Assembly: GCA_002173415.2 (NCBI GenBank)
Contig: NHNK02000007.1
Location: 1-64,000 of the forward strand
DNA: 64,000 nt
Direction: 5' to 3'
Source of the DNA: Marinomonas agarivorans
Lineage (GTDB): Bacteria > Pseudomonadota > Gammaproteobacteria > Pseudomonadales > Marinomonadaceae
Positions 36,993 through 45,730 of this stretch are shown piece by piece. The position numbers and the translations under genes were made by a program. Under the pieces are notes generated by a model. It saw nothing but the letters and a program-made list of their open reading frames with translations. It was not told the DNA's origin and ran no database searches. Every line of letters begins with the position of its first letter. Positions within the stretch are counted from its first letter, which is position 1.

Positions 36993-38135
36993 CTACGGCA
37001 TGAGCAGATAAAGCGCACCATCGGCTTCATCGGTAATAAAATAAATTAAGCCGTCTTTACCCTGCTCTATGTCTCTGATGCGCTTGTTTAGTGACTCAAT
37101 GATTCTTTTTTCTTCAAATACTGTTTCTTCAAATACTGTTTCTTTAAGCGCCTTTCCTTGAGATGTTAAATCTTCAGGCGTTAATACATTAATGTGCCGA
37201 TCTTTTAGCGCACCAAGCAAAAAACTATTTGCCAGTGTTGGGTAACGATTGCCTACAACTTTAATGAGCCCAGAAGGCGCAATGGAAGGCACATAGTAAT
37301 ATTTGGGTTGCTCCATACCCTCTTTACTGGCACCTTCACCAATACTCGGACCCCAGTATTCTTTGCCATAGGTGATAATTGGCCAACCGTAATTTTTACC
37401 TCTTAATACAAGATTCAGCTCATCACCACCTCTCGGGCCATGTTCTTGTACCCAAACAGAGTCTTGTTGATCGATATACAAACCTTGTGGGTTTCTATGG
37501 CCGTAAGAATAAATACTGCCTAACGTGTTTGGGTTGTTGTCTATGGCGAAAGGGTTATCGTCTGGGATATTGCCGTCTTTATGAATTCTCAGTAGTTTGC
37601 CAGCGTGATCATCCAATTTTTGGGCGCGATTTCGCTCTCCCCGATCACCAATCGTGATGTACAAAAGTCCTTTTGAATCAAAATAGAGACGAGAGCCAAA
37701 GTGCTGACCTTTACTTGAACGTGGCGTGGCGGTTAAGAGCGTTTGCCATTGCTCTAATGTTTTCCCATTCAGCTTTGCTCTGGCAACTCGAGTAGTAGCG
37801 GCTTTTTTCGTACCTTGGGCATAAGAAAAGTATAACCAAGCATTATTGGCAAAATCAGGGTCGACCTGCACATCCAGCAAACCACCCTGTCCCATTACAA
37901 CAATATCGGCTGGCAAACCACTCAACACTTGAACCTTACCTGTTTTGACGTTCACCAAACTTACTTTACCAACTCGTTCAGTAACAATCATGACGTCAGT
38001 GGAAATAAATGCCATTCCCCATGGATAGGTGAATCCAGTCGCTATCGGTTTCGCTTCGAATGCTTGAGCAATAAACGGATAGAATACCAGCAGCATATAG
38101 ATTGCTATATTTCTGAAAAAGCCTCTAATTTTCAT
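36993..38135 (-). CDS. Soluble PQQ-dependent aldose sugar dehydrogenase family protein
   Basis: 380 residues. A signal peptide (cleavage after AQA, residue 25) leads to a six-bladed propeller of the GSDH/YliI family: TGFTYPWGMAFI, GQGGLLDVQVDPDF, the catalytic-type histidine region SKGQHFGSRL, YSYGHRNPQGL and QEHGPRGGDELN. It probably oxidises aldoses in the periplasm with PQQ. No PQQ-synthesis genes are in this window. A perfect 15-bp in-frame duplication near the C-terminus gives ETVFEETVFEE. Confidence 0.88.
   Translation of the reverse strand: MKIRGFFRNIAIYMLLVFYPFIAQAFEAKPIATGFTYPWGMAFISTDVMIVTERVGKVSLVNVKTGKVQVLSGLPADIVVMGQGGLLDVQVDPDFANNAWLYFSYAQGTKKAATTRVARAKLNGKTLEQWQTLLTATPRSSKGQHFGSRLYFDSKGLLYITIGDRGERNRAQKLDDHAGKLLRIHKDGNIPDDNPFAIDNNPNTLGSIYSYGHRNPQGLYIDQQDSVWVQEHGPRGGDELNLVLRGKNYGWPIITYGKEYWGPSIGEGASKEGMEQPKYYYVPSIAPSGLIKVVGNRYPTLANSFLLGALKDRHINVLTPEDLTSQGKALKETVFEETVFEEKRIIESLNKRIRDIEQGKDGLIYFITDEADGALYLLMP
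37111..37140 (-). repeat. 15-bp in-frame tandem duplication inside the sugar dehydrogenase gene
   Basis: The 15-bp unit at 37111-37125 is repeated exactly at 37126-37140, duplicating five residues in a surface-loop-like, glutamate-rich stretch without breaking the frame. A partial third copy begins at 37141. Confidence 0.9.
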
Positions 38136-38250
38136 TTTTACTTATCCTCTACCACCTTATCTTTAACTTTATCTAGGTTTGGCTAATATGAAAAGCGGAT
38201 CAACTTTGACAGATCGTTGCGTTGGTTAGTTTTAGAAGGGTTAACAATAA

Positions 38251-38290
38251 AAAAACACCTATCATTAAAACTATCATGATAGGTGTTTTT
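38251..38290. terminator. Bidirectional-looking terminator upstream of the sugar dehydrogenase
   Basis: Perfect 15-bp stem (38251-38265 with 38276-38290) with A and T ends. It would stop transcription of the csrA paralogue (minus strand), whose stop is about 100 bp away. Confidence 0.85.
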
Positions 38291-38302
38291 ATAGAGGCTA
38301 TT

Positions 38303-38340
38303 GTAGCGGTCAACTAAATGTGTAGTGGCCAACTAAATGT
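38303..38340. repeat. 19-bp tandem duplication
   Basis: GTAG(C/T)GG(T/C)CAACTAAATGT occurs twice head to tail with two mismatches, between the terminator and csrA. Confidence 0.8.
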
Positions 38341-38388
38341 GGCTACTGTGTATGATATAAATGTCTTTATGAAAAGTGAGGTGTATTT

Positions 38389-38622
38389 CTATACTACTGC
38401 TACTTCAGGTATTTCTTTACGTTGTTTTGGTTGAGTCTTTCCATCACCGAGGGATTCACCATTTGCTTTTATTCTTTTATAAATCTCTTCACGGTAGATA
38501 CTAAACTTTTCTGGGGCTTCAACTCCTAAGCTGACTTTATTACCAGCACCTTTTAAGAGAGTTACAACAATCTCATCACCAATAATTATCTTTTCACCAA
38601 TACGCCTTGTTAAGATCAACAT
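38389..38622 (-). CDS. csrA: CsrA/RsmA-family RNA-binding regulator with extended C-terminus
   Basis: 77 residues from [11 protein letters not shown] at 38622 (GGAG six bases upstream). The longer open frame upstream is not coding-like. Leu4 and Arg44, needed for GGA binding in CsrA, are both present (YREEIYKRI). The body is more divergent than a typical core CsrA ([13 protein letters not shown]), and a 16-residue basic tail with KTQPKQRKE is added to the usual ~61. It probably represses translation of target mRNAs as a dimer. Divergence suggests a paralogue rather than the main copy. Confidence 0.9.
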   Translation of the reverse strand: MLILTRRIGEKIIIGDEIVVTLLKGAGNKVSLGVEAPEKFSIYREEIYKRIKANGESLGDGKTQPKQRKEIPEVAVV

Positions 38623-39309
38623 AGCAACTCCATTTTTACAGCGAATACCATAGTTTTCCCATGGACAAATAAAACAATTAACGCCAGCATTTCTTGTGAA
38701 AATGCTGTGCATTCCTAGTTAAATGCATTTAAAAGCAGCGAGTCAACCTTCTTATCAAGCTAAAGAATAATTTATTTTTCACAATATCAAAAAGAACACA
38801 ATAAAAAATTATTTCCTTAATAATCAAAAACTTAAAGTATGAATTTCATTTTTGCAATCGAGTTTTATTAGTACATGCAAAAAATAAATTAAGTAAATCA
38901 CACATATTTTGCACATAAAAATGTGTGATCAATGTTGGTGTCATTTTGTCTCAGTATGGAGGCAATAAAATATTGAAAATGTAATGAGGCACCCATTGCC
39001 AATTTGATCCAGCAGAATGTGATTGTATAAATAAACTGTATGTTTAATTCATCTTGTGAGGAAAAAGCTCACCGGTAATACAACTCATTACAATGCATAG
39101 TCGTTATAGTCGTTAAGGGTATAGCTTCTCTTTTAAACTCCCTTCATGCGTTTGGATGGCCTTAGTTAAGTCGTGGACAGGCTTGTTTGGCACTAATAAG
39201 CGATCAGTATCTTGTGATAATTTGTGGCTGTGAACCTTTTGATATCGGAGAGTTGGAGGCATTGCTGCAATTTGTTATAGCAAGAGACAAATTGCAGCAA
39301 TCAGTTTAG
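38623..39309. other. 687-bp region without a supported gene
   Basis: AT-rich at 38700-38960, no ORF with a ribosome site. A perfect 15-bp inverted repeat at 39261-39275/39287-39301 lies 9 bp after the stop of the ABC ATPase gene. It has no T run on either strand, so it is a stable 3' hairpin for that operon rather than a classic terminator. I see nothing else recognisable. Confidence 0.5.
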
Positions 39310-40038
39310 TTACAAAACCGCGCCAATAAATTGTTTTAGCTCATCCGTTTGTGGGCTAGACAGTAATTGCTTGGAATCGCCTTCTTCCCATACTTTACCT
39401 TGATGCATAAAGACGACTCGGTTGCCCACGTCACGTGCAAAGTTCATTTCATGGGTGACCAAAATCAGCGTCATACCCTCTTGAGCCAGTTGTTCCAATA
39501 CCTTTAATACTTCGCCAACCAATTCGGGATCAAGGGCGGATGTGATCTCATCACACAGTAAGACTTTGGGCGACATGGCAAGCGCCCGAGCGATGGCAAC
39601 ACGTTGTTGTTGACCACCAGACAGTTTCTCTGGATAGCTGTCGAACTTCTCGGCTAACCCCACTTTTTCAAGCATGGCTTTAGCGACTGCAGCGGCTTCA
39701 GCCTTACTTTTCTTTAATACAATGGTTGGTGCCAACATGATGTTTTCACCAACTGTCATATGTGGGAAGAGGTTAAAGTTTTGGAAGATCATTCCCACAC
39801 TCAAGGCCAAACAGCGTACTTGAATGTCTTCAGTGGTGACTTCTTTGCCATCAAGGGTGATGCCACCTTGTTGGTATTCTTCCAGTCCATTGATGCAGCG
39901 TAATAAGGTGCTTTTGCCGGAACCACTTTTGCCTATGATGGACACCACTTCACCCGCTTGAATGTCGAGATCAATGCCTTTAAGCACATGGTTGTCACCA
40001 TAATATTTATGGACCTGGTGTAAGTTAACGAGAGACAT
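39310..40038 (-). CDS. Polar amino-acid ABC transporter, ATP-binding protein (GlnQ/ArtP type)
   Basis: 242 residues from the ATG at 40038 (MSLVNLHQVHKYYG), with GGAG upstream. Walker A GKSGSGKST, signature LSGGQQQRVAIARALA, Walker B VLLCDE, and the switch His in LVTHEM are all intact. The Walker B reads CDEITSALDPEL as in PAAT-family ATPases. It powers the importer encoded just upstream. The gene is the last of four. Confidence 0.92.
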   Translation of the reverse strand: MSLVNLHQVHKYYGDNHVLKGIDLDIQAGEVVSIIGKSGSGKSTLLRCINGLEEYQQGGITLDGKEVTTEDIQVRCLALSVGMIFQNFNLFPHMTVGENIMLAPTIVLKKSKAEAAAVAKAMLEKVGLAEKFDSYPEKLSGGQQQRVAIARALAMSPKVLLCDEITSALDPELVGEVLKVLEQLAQEGMTLILVTHEMNFARDVGNRVVFMHQGKVWEEGDSKQLLSSPQTDELKQFIGAVL

Positions 40039-40675
40039 GGAATTTTTTCTCCAAATGCTTGCTGTACAGAGAAAGTGGGTAGCAAAGGGCAAAATAAATC
40101 AGTGCCACAAGCGCAAAGACTTTAAAAGGTTCAAAGGTTGCATTGTTGAGCATGGTACCTACTTTGGTGAGCTCAACGAAACCGATAATGGACGCCAAAG
40201 CGGTGCCTTTTACAACTTGTACAGAGAAGCCAACTGTCGGCGCTAGGGCCACACGAATGGCTTGGGGTAAAATAATAAAACGTAAGGTTTGTAAGAAACT
40301 TAATCCTAAACAGCGACTGGCTTCCCATTGCCCTTTGGGTAAGGTGTCGATGCATCCTCGCCAAATCTCCACCAAAAAGGCGCTGGTGAAGAGGGTTAAA
40401 GAAAGAATCGCTGCGCTCCAAGCAGAAATTTCGTAGCCCAGCATAGACAAGCCGAAGAAGCAGAGAAACATCTGCATCAATAGAGGCGTGCCTTGGAATA
40501 GCTCGACATACAGGTGAACGCATTTTTGCACCAGTGAGTTACGCGTTAATCGTGCGGCAGTGAGTGCTAGGGCCACACTGGTGCCACCTACAAAGGCCGC
40601 TAATGACAGCAGGATGGTCCATTGGGTCGCGAACAACAAATTGCTGATGATGTCGTAATTCGAGAACTGAATCAT
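40025..40675 (-). CDS. Polar amino-acid ABC transporter permease
   Basis: 216 residues from MIQFSNYD at 40675. The ATG overlaps the upstream permease stop (ATGA), and the end overlaps the ATPase start by 14 bp. HisM/GlnP-like: five helices, the ELFQGTPLLMQ motif, and the EAA loop EASRCLGLSFLQTLRFIILPQA. It pairs with the second permease in the importer core. Confidence 0.9.
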   Translation of the reverse strand: MIQFSNYDIISNLLFATQWTILLSLAAFVGGTSVALALTAARLTRNSLVQKCVHLYVELFQGTPLLMQMFLCFFGLSMLGYEISAWSAAILSLTLFTSAFLVEIWRGCIDTLPKGQWEASRCLGLSFLQTLRFIILPQAIRVALAPTVGFSVQVVKGTALASIIGFVELTKVGTMLNNATFEPFKVFALVALIYFALCYPLSLYSKHLEKKFHVSR

Positions 40676-41334
40676 CTCACCTCCCGATACGCAAACAAGC
40701 GTTTGCCTATTTGATTGAAAATAAAGCGCAGAGCAATGGCGAGCACCAAATACAGCAGGGCGGTGACTAAATAGCTTTCGAAAGCTCGAAAGTTGCGCGA
40801 TTGCACCAAATTGGCTGCGTAGGTTAGATCTTCTACCGAAATTTGCGAAATGACCGCGGAACCTAGCATCACAATAATGCATTGACTGGTGAGAGCAGGA
40901 TAAATTTTCTCAAACGCGGGAGTGAAAATAACCCGAGTTAGGGTTTGTCGAAAATTCATGCCCAACACCTTGGCGGCTTCAATTTGGCCTTTTGGAATAC
41001 TACTCAGGCCTGCACGAATGATTTCGGTACTGTAAGCTCCGAGATTGATCGTTAGCGCGATCATACTGGCTTGCCAGGGGGTTAATTTCAGACCAATGGC
41101 AGGCAAACCAAAGAAAATAAAGAAAAGCTGCACAATGAAAGGTGTATTACGAATGAGTTCAACATAGACAGCAACCAGACGCTGGCTAACGGTGTGACCG
41201 TATTGACGAATCGCAGCGCAGCAAGTGCCAAGTGCAATGCCTAAAATGGTGGTGAGTAGGGTAAGTTCAACAGTGGTCAAAAGACCACTGAGGAACACGT
41301 CTGTGTATTGAAATAGGTCAGAAAAATGCAACAT
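40672..41334 (-). CDS. Polar amino-acid ABC transporter permease
   Basis: 220 residues. VELIRNTPFIVQLFFIFFGLP and the EAA loop EAAKVLGMNFRQTLTRVI mark a HisQ/GlnP-type permease. Ends in ATGA overlap with the second permease. Nine bases separate it from the binding-protein gene upstream. Confidence 0.9.
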   Translation of the reverse strand: MLHFSDLFQYTDVFLSGLLTTVELTLLTTILGIALGTCCAAIRQYGHTVSQRLVAVYVELIRNTPFIVQLFFIFFGLPAIGLKLTPWQASMIALTINLGAYSTEIIRAGLSSIPKGQIEAAKVLGMNFRQTLTRVIFTPAFEKIYPALTSQCIIVMLGSAVISQISVEDLTYAANLVQSRNFRAFESYLVTALLYLVLAIALRFIFNQIGKRLFAYREVR

Positions 41335-41343
41335 GTCTGGACC

Positions 41344-42135
41344 TTAAGCGCCAAAACCTTTTGGTAGAGGGGCTTTTAGCCATTTCATGGAAATTTTATT
41401 CAATTCCCCAGAGGCTAAGGCTTGTTGAATCAGTTCATTCACTTTCGCTTGCAGAGCGGTTTCACCTTCTGCCATGCCAATGTAACAAGGGGAATCTTTT
41501 AACATGAATTTGGCTTCGGGGGCTTTGCTTGGTTGACGCTTAGCAATTTCTGTTGCCACCAAGTTGCCCGTGGCAATCAAGCTAACCTGACCAGATAAAT
41601 AAGCCGTAAGTGTCGTGTTATTGTCTTCGAAACGACGAATGTTGACTGACTTAGGGGCATTTTTTTCCAATTCCAAGTCTTCAACTGAACCGCGCGTAAC
41701 GCCTACCGTTTTGCCCGCAAGACCTGCAATGTCGTCGACCATCACCTTTTTGTCACCAAATACGCCTAGGAAGAAAGGAGCATAAGGCGTTGAGAAGTCG
41801 ATGGCTTTCTCTCGTTCAGGGTTTTTGCCTAAACTGGAAATCACCAAATCCACTTTTTTAGTTTGTAGGTAAGGAATACGGTTGGCGCTGGTGACAGGAA
41901 CAATTTCCAATTTCACATCAAGTTGATCAGCAATGTAGTTTGCCATGTCCACGTCGATGCCTTGCGGTTTCAGGTCCGTACCAATGGAGCCAAATGGCGG
42001 AAAGTCTTGTGGTACGGCAATACGAATGGTGTTGCGTTCTTGAATATCTTGTAGCACATCTGCGTTCACACTCGCTGCGACAAAACACGCGGTTAAGAAA
42101 AGAGATTTGCTCAGTAGTTTGACAATGCGTTTCAT
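41344..42135 (-). CDS. Polar amino-acid ABC transporter, periplasmic binding protein
   Basis: 263 residues. The signal peptide (MKRIVKLLSKSLFLTACFVAASVNA) leads to a class-3 solute-binding domain: IRIAVPQDFPPFGSIG, GIDVDMANYIADQL, VDLVISSLGKNPEREKAIDFS. It binds the amino acid for the two permeases and ATPase downstream. The ligand is not evident; the acidic or polar amino-acid class is likely. First gene of the operon; the promoter should lie in 42136-42425. Confidence 0.9.
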   Translation of the reverse strand: MKRIVKLLSKSLFLTACFVAASVNADVLQDIQERNTIRIAVPQDFPPFGSIGTDLKPQGIDVDMANYIADQLDVKLEIVPVTSANRIPYLQTKKVDLVISSLGKNPEREKAIDFSTPYAPFFLGVFGDKKVMVDDIAGLAGKTVGVTRGSVEDLELEKNAPKSVNIRRFEDNNTTLTAYLSGQVSLIATGNLVATEIAKRQPSKAPEAKFMLKDSPCYIGMAEGETALQAKVNELIQQALASGELNKISMKWLKAPLPKGFGA

Positions 42136-42425
42136 GGATTAGGGGCCCTTATTTGGTTTTGTTTCAGTTGATTGAATGCCTGCAACACCCATGCCAAATT
42201 GAAACAAAAGTTTCTTGCTCTACAGTTTTTGTAACAAAATCATCATGGTGTCTTTTTCGCACCCTGTTAAATAAGTGCTACCTAGTGCACTAATAAGGAA
42301 AAAACCAACATGCTTGATCTTGAATGGTGCGCCTTGCTCCGAACCGGTGCGCAGTTCGTTAAAATTGACTTCTGGGGGGAAACTCTGACAATAATGAATC
42401 ATCACGCATAACGAGGAAGCACATA

Positions 42426-42710
42426 ATGGGATTTTTATCCAGTTTGAAAACATTTTTTTCAGGTACGACCGCTGCTGATCCAGTAGAAGCAGCTATTGAG
42501 CATCAGGGATTTACTATTATACCAGCACCACAACGTGAAGGAGGTCAATACCGTGTGGCAGCAACTATTACAAAAGGGGAAGATGAGGCTCAGCAAACTC
42601 ATCACTTTATTCGTTCGGACTTGATTGCTAGCCGTGATGAATGCCTTGAAGTCACCATTCGCAAGGCAAAAATGACGATTGATCAATTAGGTGACCGCAT
42701 TTTTGGCTGA
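42426..42710 (+). CDS. hlyU: HlyU-family transcriptional regulator
   Basis: 94 residues from an ATG with GAGGAAG upstream. MGFLSSLKTFFSG, IEHQGFTIIPAPQREGGQYRVA and HHFIRSDLIASRDEC match the small HlyU family (PF10115), first described as a haemolysin activator in Vibrio. Most homologues have no defined target. No toxin gene is adjacent; an alpha/beta hydrolase follows after 66 bp. Confidence 0.85.
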   Translation: MGFLSSLKTFFSGTTAADPVEAAIEHQGFTIIPAPQREGGQYRVAATITKGEDEAQQTHHFIRSDLIASRDECLEVTIRKAKMTIDQLGDRIFG

Positions 42711-42776
42711 TATTGCCTTGTTGGTTAACATCGTCTTGAAAGTGAATCTGCTCCAGTAATAGAGTTAAGGGAAATC

Positions 42777-43790
42777 ATGGAAACAAGAAAACAAGCATAC
42801 GCTATGATTAATGATGATAAGCAAGATTTTCTTGGGCCTAATTATCGCTCCAGAACTCTACAACTCGCTTCTGGTCATGTGTGTACTTTGGTTAGTTATG
42901 AGCCTAACACTCAACCTAACCTCTCCACCACAGTAAACAAAGCCATTCTCTACATCCACGGCTATACAGATTATTTCTTTCAAACAGGGTTAGCAGAGTA
43001 TTGTCATAACCTTGGCTATCGGTTTTATGCGGTAGACTTACAAGGTTATGGGCGTTCAATTCGCCCTAACCGTCCACCAACGAGTTGCCACAGTGTACTG
43101 GATTATCATGATGACATGGCTGCCGCCATGGCCGTAATGCAGGCAGATGGTGTAACGGAGTGTGTGCCATTAGGGCATTCAACCGGTGGTCTAATTGTGA
43201 CTAGCTATTTACGCCTGCATCAAGCGAAGCATCAAAACCTGCCAGAGTGCACAGAAAATCGACTGTTTATTAAAGGAGTGATATTAAACAGTCCATTTCT
43301 AAGCATGCCATTGTCGATCTCAAAAGAGCCATTGGTTTTGCCTATTTATCAGAAATTGGCGCAATGGTTGTCGTTTGTTCATTTATCGACAAATAAGGTC
43401 AATCCCTACTCACGCAGTTTACACACCCGCTTTGCTGGTGAATGGTCGTACCGTCTAGACTGGAAACCTGCTTGTGGCTTTTCTCTGTCATTTGCTTGGC
43501 TATACCAAATTATGCGGGAACAAGCTCTTTGTGCTAAGGCTAGTATTGATATACCCACTTTGTGTTGTCGCTCTCATATTAGCACATATATGGCCCGCAC
43601 AGTTGAGCAAGTACGCCAAGGAGATGGCGTATTGAATGTAGAAAATATGGAAAAAAAAGCTCAACAGATTTATCAAAATTTATCGGTATCGATTATCAAA
43701 CAAGGGTTTCATGATCTGTACTTGTCGCCCGCCCCCGTTAGATACCATTATCTCGACAGCATAAAAATCTGGCTCACTCAGTTGGATTAA
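42777..43790 (+). CDS. Alpha/beta hydrolase, lysophospholipase-like
   Basis: 337 residues. The oxyanion HG (61-62), nucleophile Ser135 in GHSTGG and a late His in QGFHDLYLSP form a serine-hydrolase triad (acid residue not placed). The arrangement YIHGYTDYFFQTGLAEY with AVDLQGYGRS matches monoglyceride/lysophospholipase hydrolases. No signal peptide, so probably cytoplasmic. AAGGGA precedes the ATG. It may share a transcript with hlyU. Confidence 0.8.
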   Translation: METRKQAYAMINDDKQDFLGPNYRSRTLQLASGHVCTLVSYEPNTQPNLSTTVNKAILYIHGYTDYFFQTGLAEYCHNLGYRFYAVDLQGYGRSIRPNRPPTSCHSVLDYHDDMAAAMAVMQADGVTECVPLGHSTGGLIVTSYLRLHQAKHQNLPECTENRLFIKGVILNSPFLSMPLSISKEPLVLPIYQKLAQWLSFVHLSTNKVNPYSRSLHTRFAGEWSYRLDWKPACGFSLSFAWLYQIMREQALCAKASIDIPTLCCRSHISTYMARTVEQVRQGDGVLNVENMEKKAQQIYQNLSVSIIKQGFHDLYLSPAPVRYHYLDSIKIWLTQLD

Positions 43791-43947
43791 ACTACTTTTA
43801 TCTTATCGACGAACGAGGTTATTCGTTCGAAGTCTATTTCTCTTTATTCTACTGACACAATGTTGTCAGTAGCCTCTATATATACTCATTTTCGTTGTCA
43901 ACTACGACACTTTCAATGCTAAATAATGAGAAATAGGAGTAATGATT

Positions 43948-44265
43948 ATGAATAAAAACAATGTTGTTGAGCAAGTTGAGTACCGTTTAGATAAGGCTAT
44001 TTCAGAAGCCGATTTCATTGCCCTAAACAAGAAAGTCAGTGAGTGGGCGATGCAACAAGCCGGTTTTTTATATCGTAGCCTAACAAAAAGTTCTGATGGT
44101 AAGTGGATCGACATTGTTTACTGGGAAGACATGAACACGGCACAAAAAGCCGCAGATGCCTTTCCTTCCTCCACAGACTGTCAGAAAGTTATGCCATACA
44201 TTATAAAGGAGACGGTTGTTATGAGGCATCTTGACGTGGTGCTGGAAGCGTGTCATGAGCAATAA
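43948..44265 (+). CDS. Small dimeric alpha/beta-barrel protein (monooxygenase-like fold)
   Basis: About 105 residues from the second ATG (43948), since the first (43942) is two bases from AGGAG. VEQVEYRLDKAISEADFIALN ... GFLYRSLTKSSDGKWIDIVYWEDM spans two blocks resembling ferredoxin-like EthD/antibiotic monooxygenase folds. Function unknown. Confidence 0.5.
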   Translation: MNKNNVVEQVEYRLDKAISEADFIALNKKVSEWAMQQAGFLYRSLTKSSDGKWIDIVYWEDMNTAQKAADAFPSSTDCQKVMPYIIKETVVMRHLDVVLEACHEQ

Positions 44266-44482
44266 TCTCTTGATTGCCGCTCCCAACTTCTTATTGCCAT
44301 AATGGGCTATGTTTCTATTCTACTGATTAGGCAAGTAGAATAGAAACTTGCCACTTTATGTTCTATTTATTCTTCAATTTTTACTGGCCTTACTTTAATC
44401 AAATAAGGCCAGTCGAATAAAAATAGTCAAATAAAAACAGCTAGATAAGAGTAACCAAAGTAAGAACCATTAAGTAAGAGCA

Positions 44483-45214
44483 ATGCCTATGCGAAAAGCC
44501 GAACGTTTATTTCAAATACTCACCTTGATGCGAGGACGCAGAACAGCGATTACCGCGCAGCAGTTGGCAGATGCCTTGGAAGTGTCAACACGAACAATAT
44601 ACCGTGATATTGATGCGCTCATTTACTCAGGTGTTCCAATCGATGGCGAAGTAGGCATTGGCTATTTCCTTCGTTCTGGCTATCACATTCCACCTTTGAT
44701 GTTTAACGCCCAAGAGAGTCTAGCCTTACTTGTTGGTAGTAAACTGGTTCGCGCATGGACAGATCCTGAGCTAGGCAAAGCAGCACAAACAGCCACGCAA
44801 AAAATTCTTAGCGTGTTACCTGATTCTTTACTCGCACAAGCGCAGAATCAACCTTATACCATCCCATCCTTAGACAGATATGAAGGCATAAGAGAAAAAC
44901 ATGGCATGATTCGACACGCCTGTGAAACGAAACACAAATTGTTAATCGACTACGTAGACGCCCAAAACAAAACCAGTCAGCGCTGTATCTGGCCGTTAGG
45001 TTTGGTCTTTTGGGGTGAGAATTGGACACTCACGTCGTGGTGCGAACAAAAAGCAGATTACCGCCACTTTCGAATTGATCGTATTACAGAGATGAAACTA
45101 AACAGCGAACAGTACGCTTATCATCCAGAAAGAAACCTTAAGCACGTTATGTCTCTCATTCAAGAAAAAGAAGCGCGATGGGAGCAAGGCAGTTACTGTA
45201 ATTTTACCCCTTGA
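44483..45214 (+). CDS. YafY-type HTH-WYL transcriptional regulator
   Basis: 243 residues: N-terminal DeoR-type winged helix (RLFQILTLMRGRRTAITAQQLA, then VSTRTIYRDIDALIYSGVPI, split as two helices and a wing), then a WYL-like ligand domain (WPLGLVFWGENWTLTSWC and FRIDRITEM). WYL regulators sense nucleic-acid or small-molecule ligands. The target is unknown; neighbours 43948 (same strand) and the cupin (opposite) are candidates. Confidence 0.85.
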   Translation: MPMRKAERLFQILTLMRGRRTAITAQQLADALEVSTRTIYRDIDALIYSGVPIDGEVGIGYFLRSGYHIPPLMFNAQESLALLVGSKLVRAWTDPELGKAAQTATQKILSVLPDSLLAQAQNQPYTIPSLDRYEGIREKHGMIRHACETKHKLLIDYVDAQNKTSQRCIWPLGLVFWGENWTLTSWCEQKADYRHFRIDRITEMKLNSEQYAYHPERNLKHVMSLIQEKEARWEQGSYCNFTP

Positions 45215-45286
45215 GCTCATCGCTTCGACTTTTTACTCCATTACAAACGAGCGACAAAACCAACTGACGGTAAGACAAGCAAACAG

Positions 45287-45640
45287 TCAGCTTTTTCGAA
45301 TAACATAATGTTTGGTTGTGGTTTCTATCACTTCCCAAAACCCCTTAAAGCCATCAGGTATAAAGAAAGCATCGCCTTTTTTATAATCTGTCACCACGCC
45401 GCTTTCTGAGATCAATCGACAATGTCCTTCAACGATATAGCAAAACTCATCTTTACCGGTAAAGGCGATCCATTTGCCTGGCGAACTTGTCCATGTTCCA
45501 GTAGTCATAACGCCATCATCAAAATAGACATTGGATTTATGTTGCGGATCGCCTTCGACAACACGATCAGGCAAATCACGCAGTCGTCTTTCATTAACCG
45601 CCTTCGGTTTATCACAAAAATTAATTACTTCAACCGTCAT
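45287..45640 (-). CDS. Cupin-domain protein (Cupin_3/DUF861 type)
   Basis: 117 residues. A single cupin barrel: TSSPGKWIAFTGKDEFCYIVEG for motif 1, and DYKKGDAFFIPDGFKGFWEV for motif 2. The usual motif-1 histidines are mostly absent, as in DUF861 proteins. This type often adjoins FAD amine oxidases, as here (next upstream gene). Its ribosome site lies inside the last unit of a 17-bp tandem repeat. Confidence 0.78.
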   Translation of the reverse strand: MTVEVINFCDKPKAVNERRLRDLPDRVVEGDPQHKSNVYFDDGVMTTGTWTSSPGKWIAFTGKDEFCYIVEGHCRLISESGVVTDYKKGDAFFIPDGFKGFWEVIETTTKHYVIRKS

Positions 45641-45643
45641 ACT

Positions 45644-45728
45644 GATTCCTAAAATACCAAAATTTCGAAAATACTAAGATTTCTAAAGCGCCAAGATTCC
45701 TAAAATGCTACGATTCCTAAAGCACCAA
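45644..45728 (-). repeat. Five 17-bp tandem repeats carrying SD-like sequences
   Basis: Units at 45644-45660, 45661-45677, 45678-45694, 45695-45711 and 45712-45728 fit GATTCCTAAA(A/G)(T/C)(A/G)C(C/T)AA with a few mismatches. On the minus strand each of the better copies reads TTGG...TTTAGGAATC, so AGGA recurs. The copy next to the cupin ATG supplies its ribosome site. The block fills the gap between the oxidase stop and the cupin start. Confidence 0.85.
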
Positions 45729-45730
45729 GG

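Noticed and set aside
38623-38712. 30-residue N-terminal extension of CsrA
   Set aside because: The conserved start MLILTRR with its own GGAG lies downstream; the extension has no family similarity.
39261-39301. Rho-independent terminator of the amino-acid ABC operon
   Set aside because: Perfect 15-bp stem, but neither strand has a following T run; described as a 3' hairpin instead.
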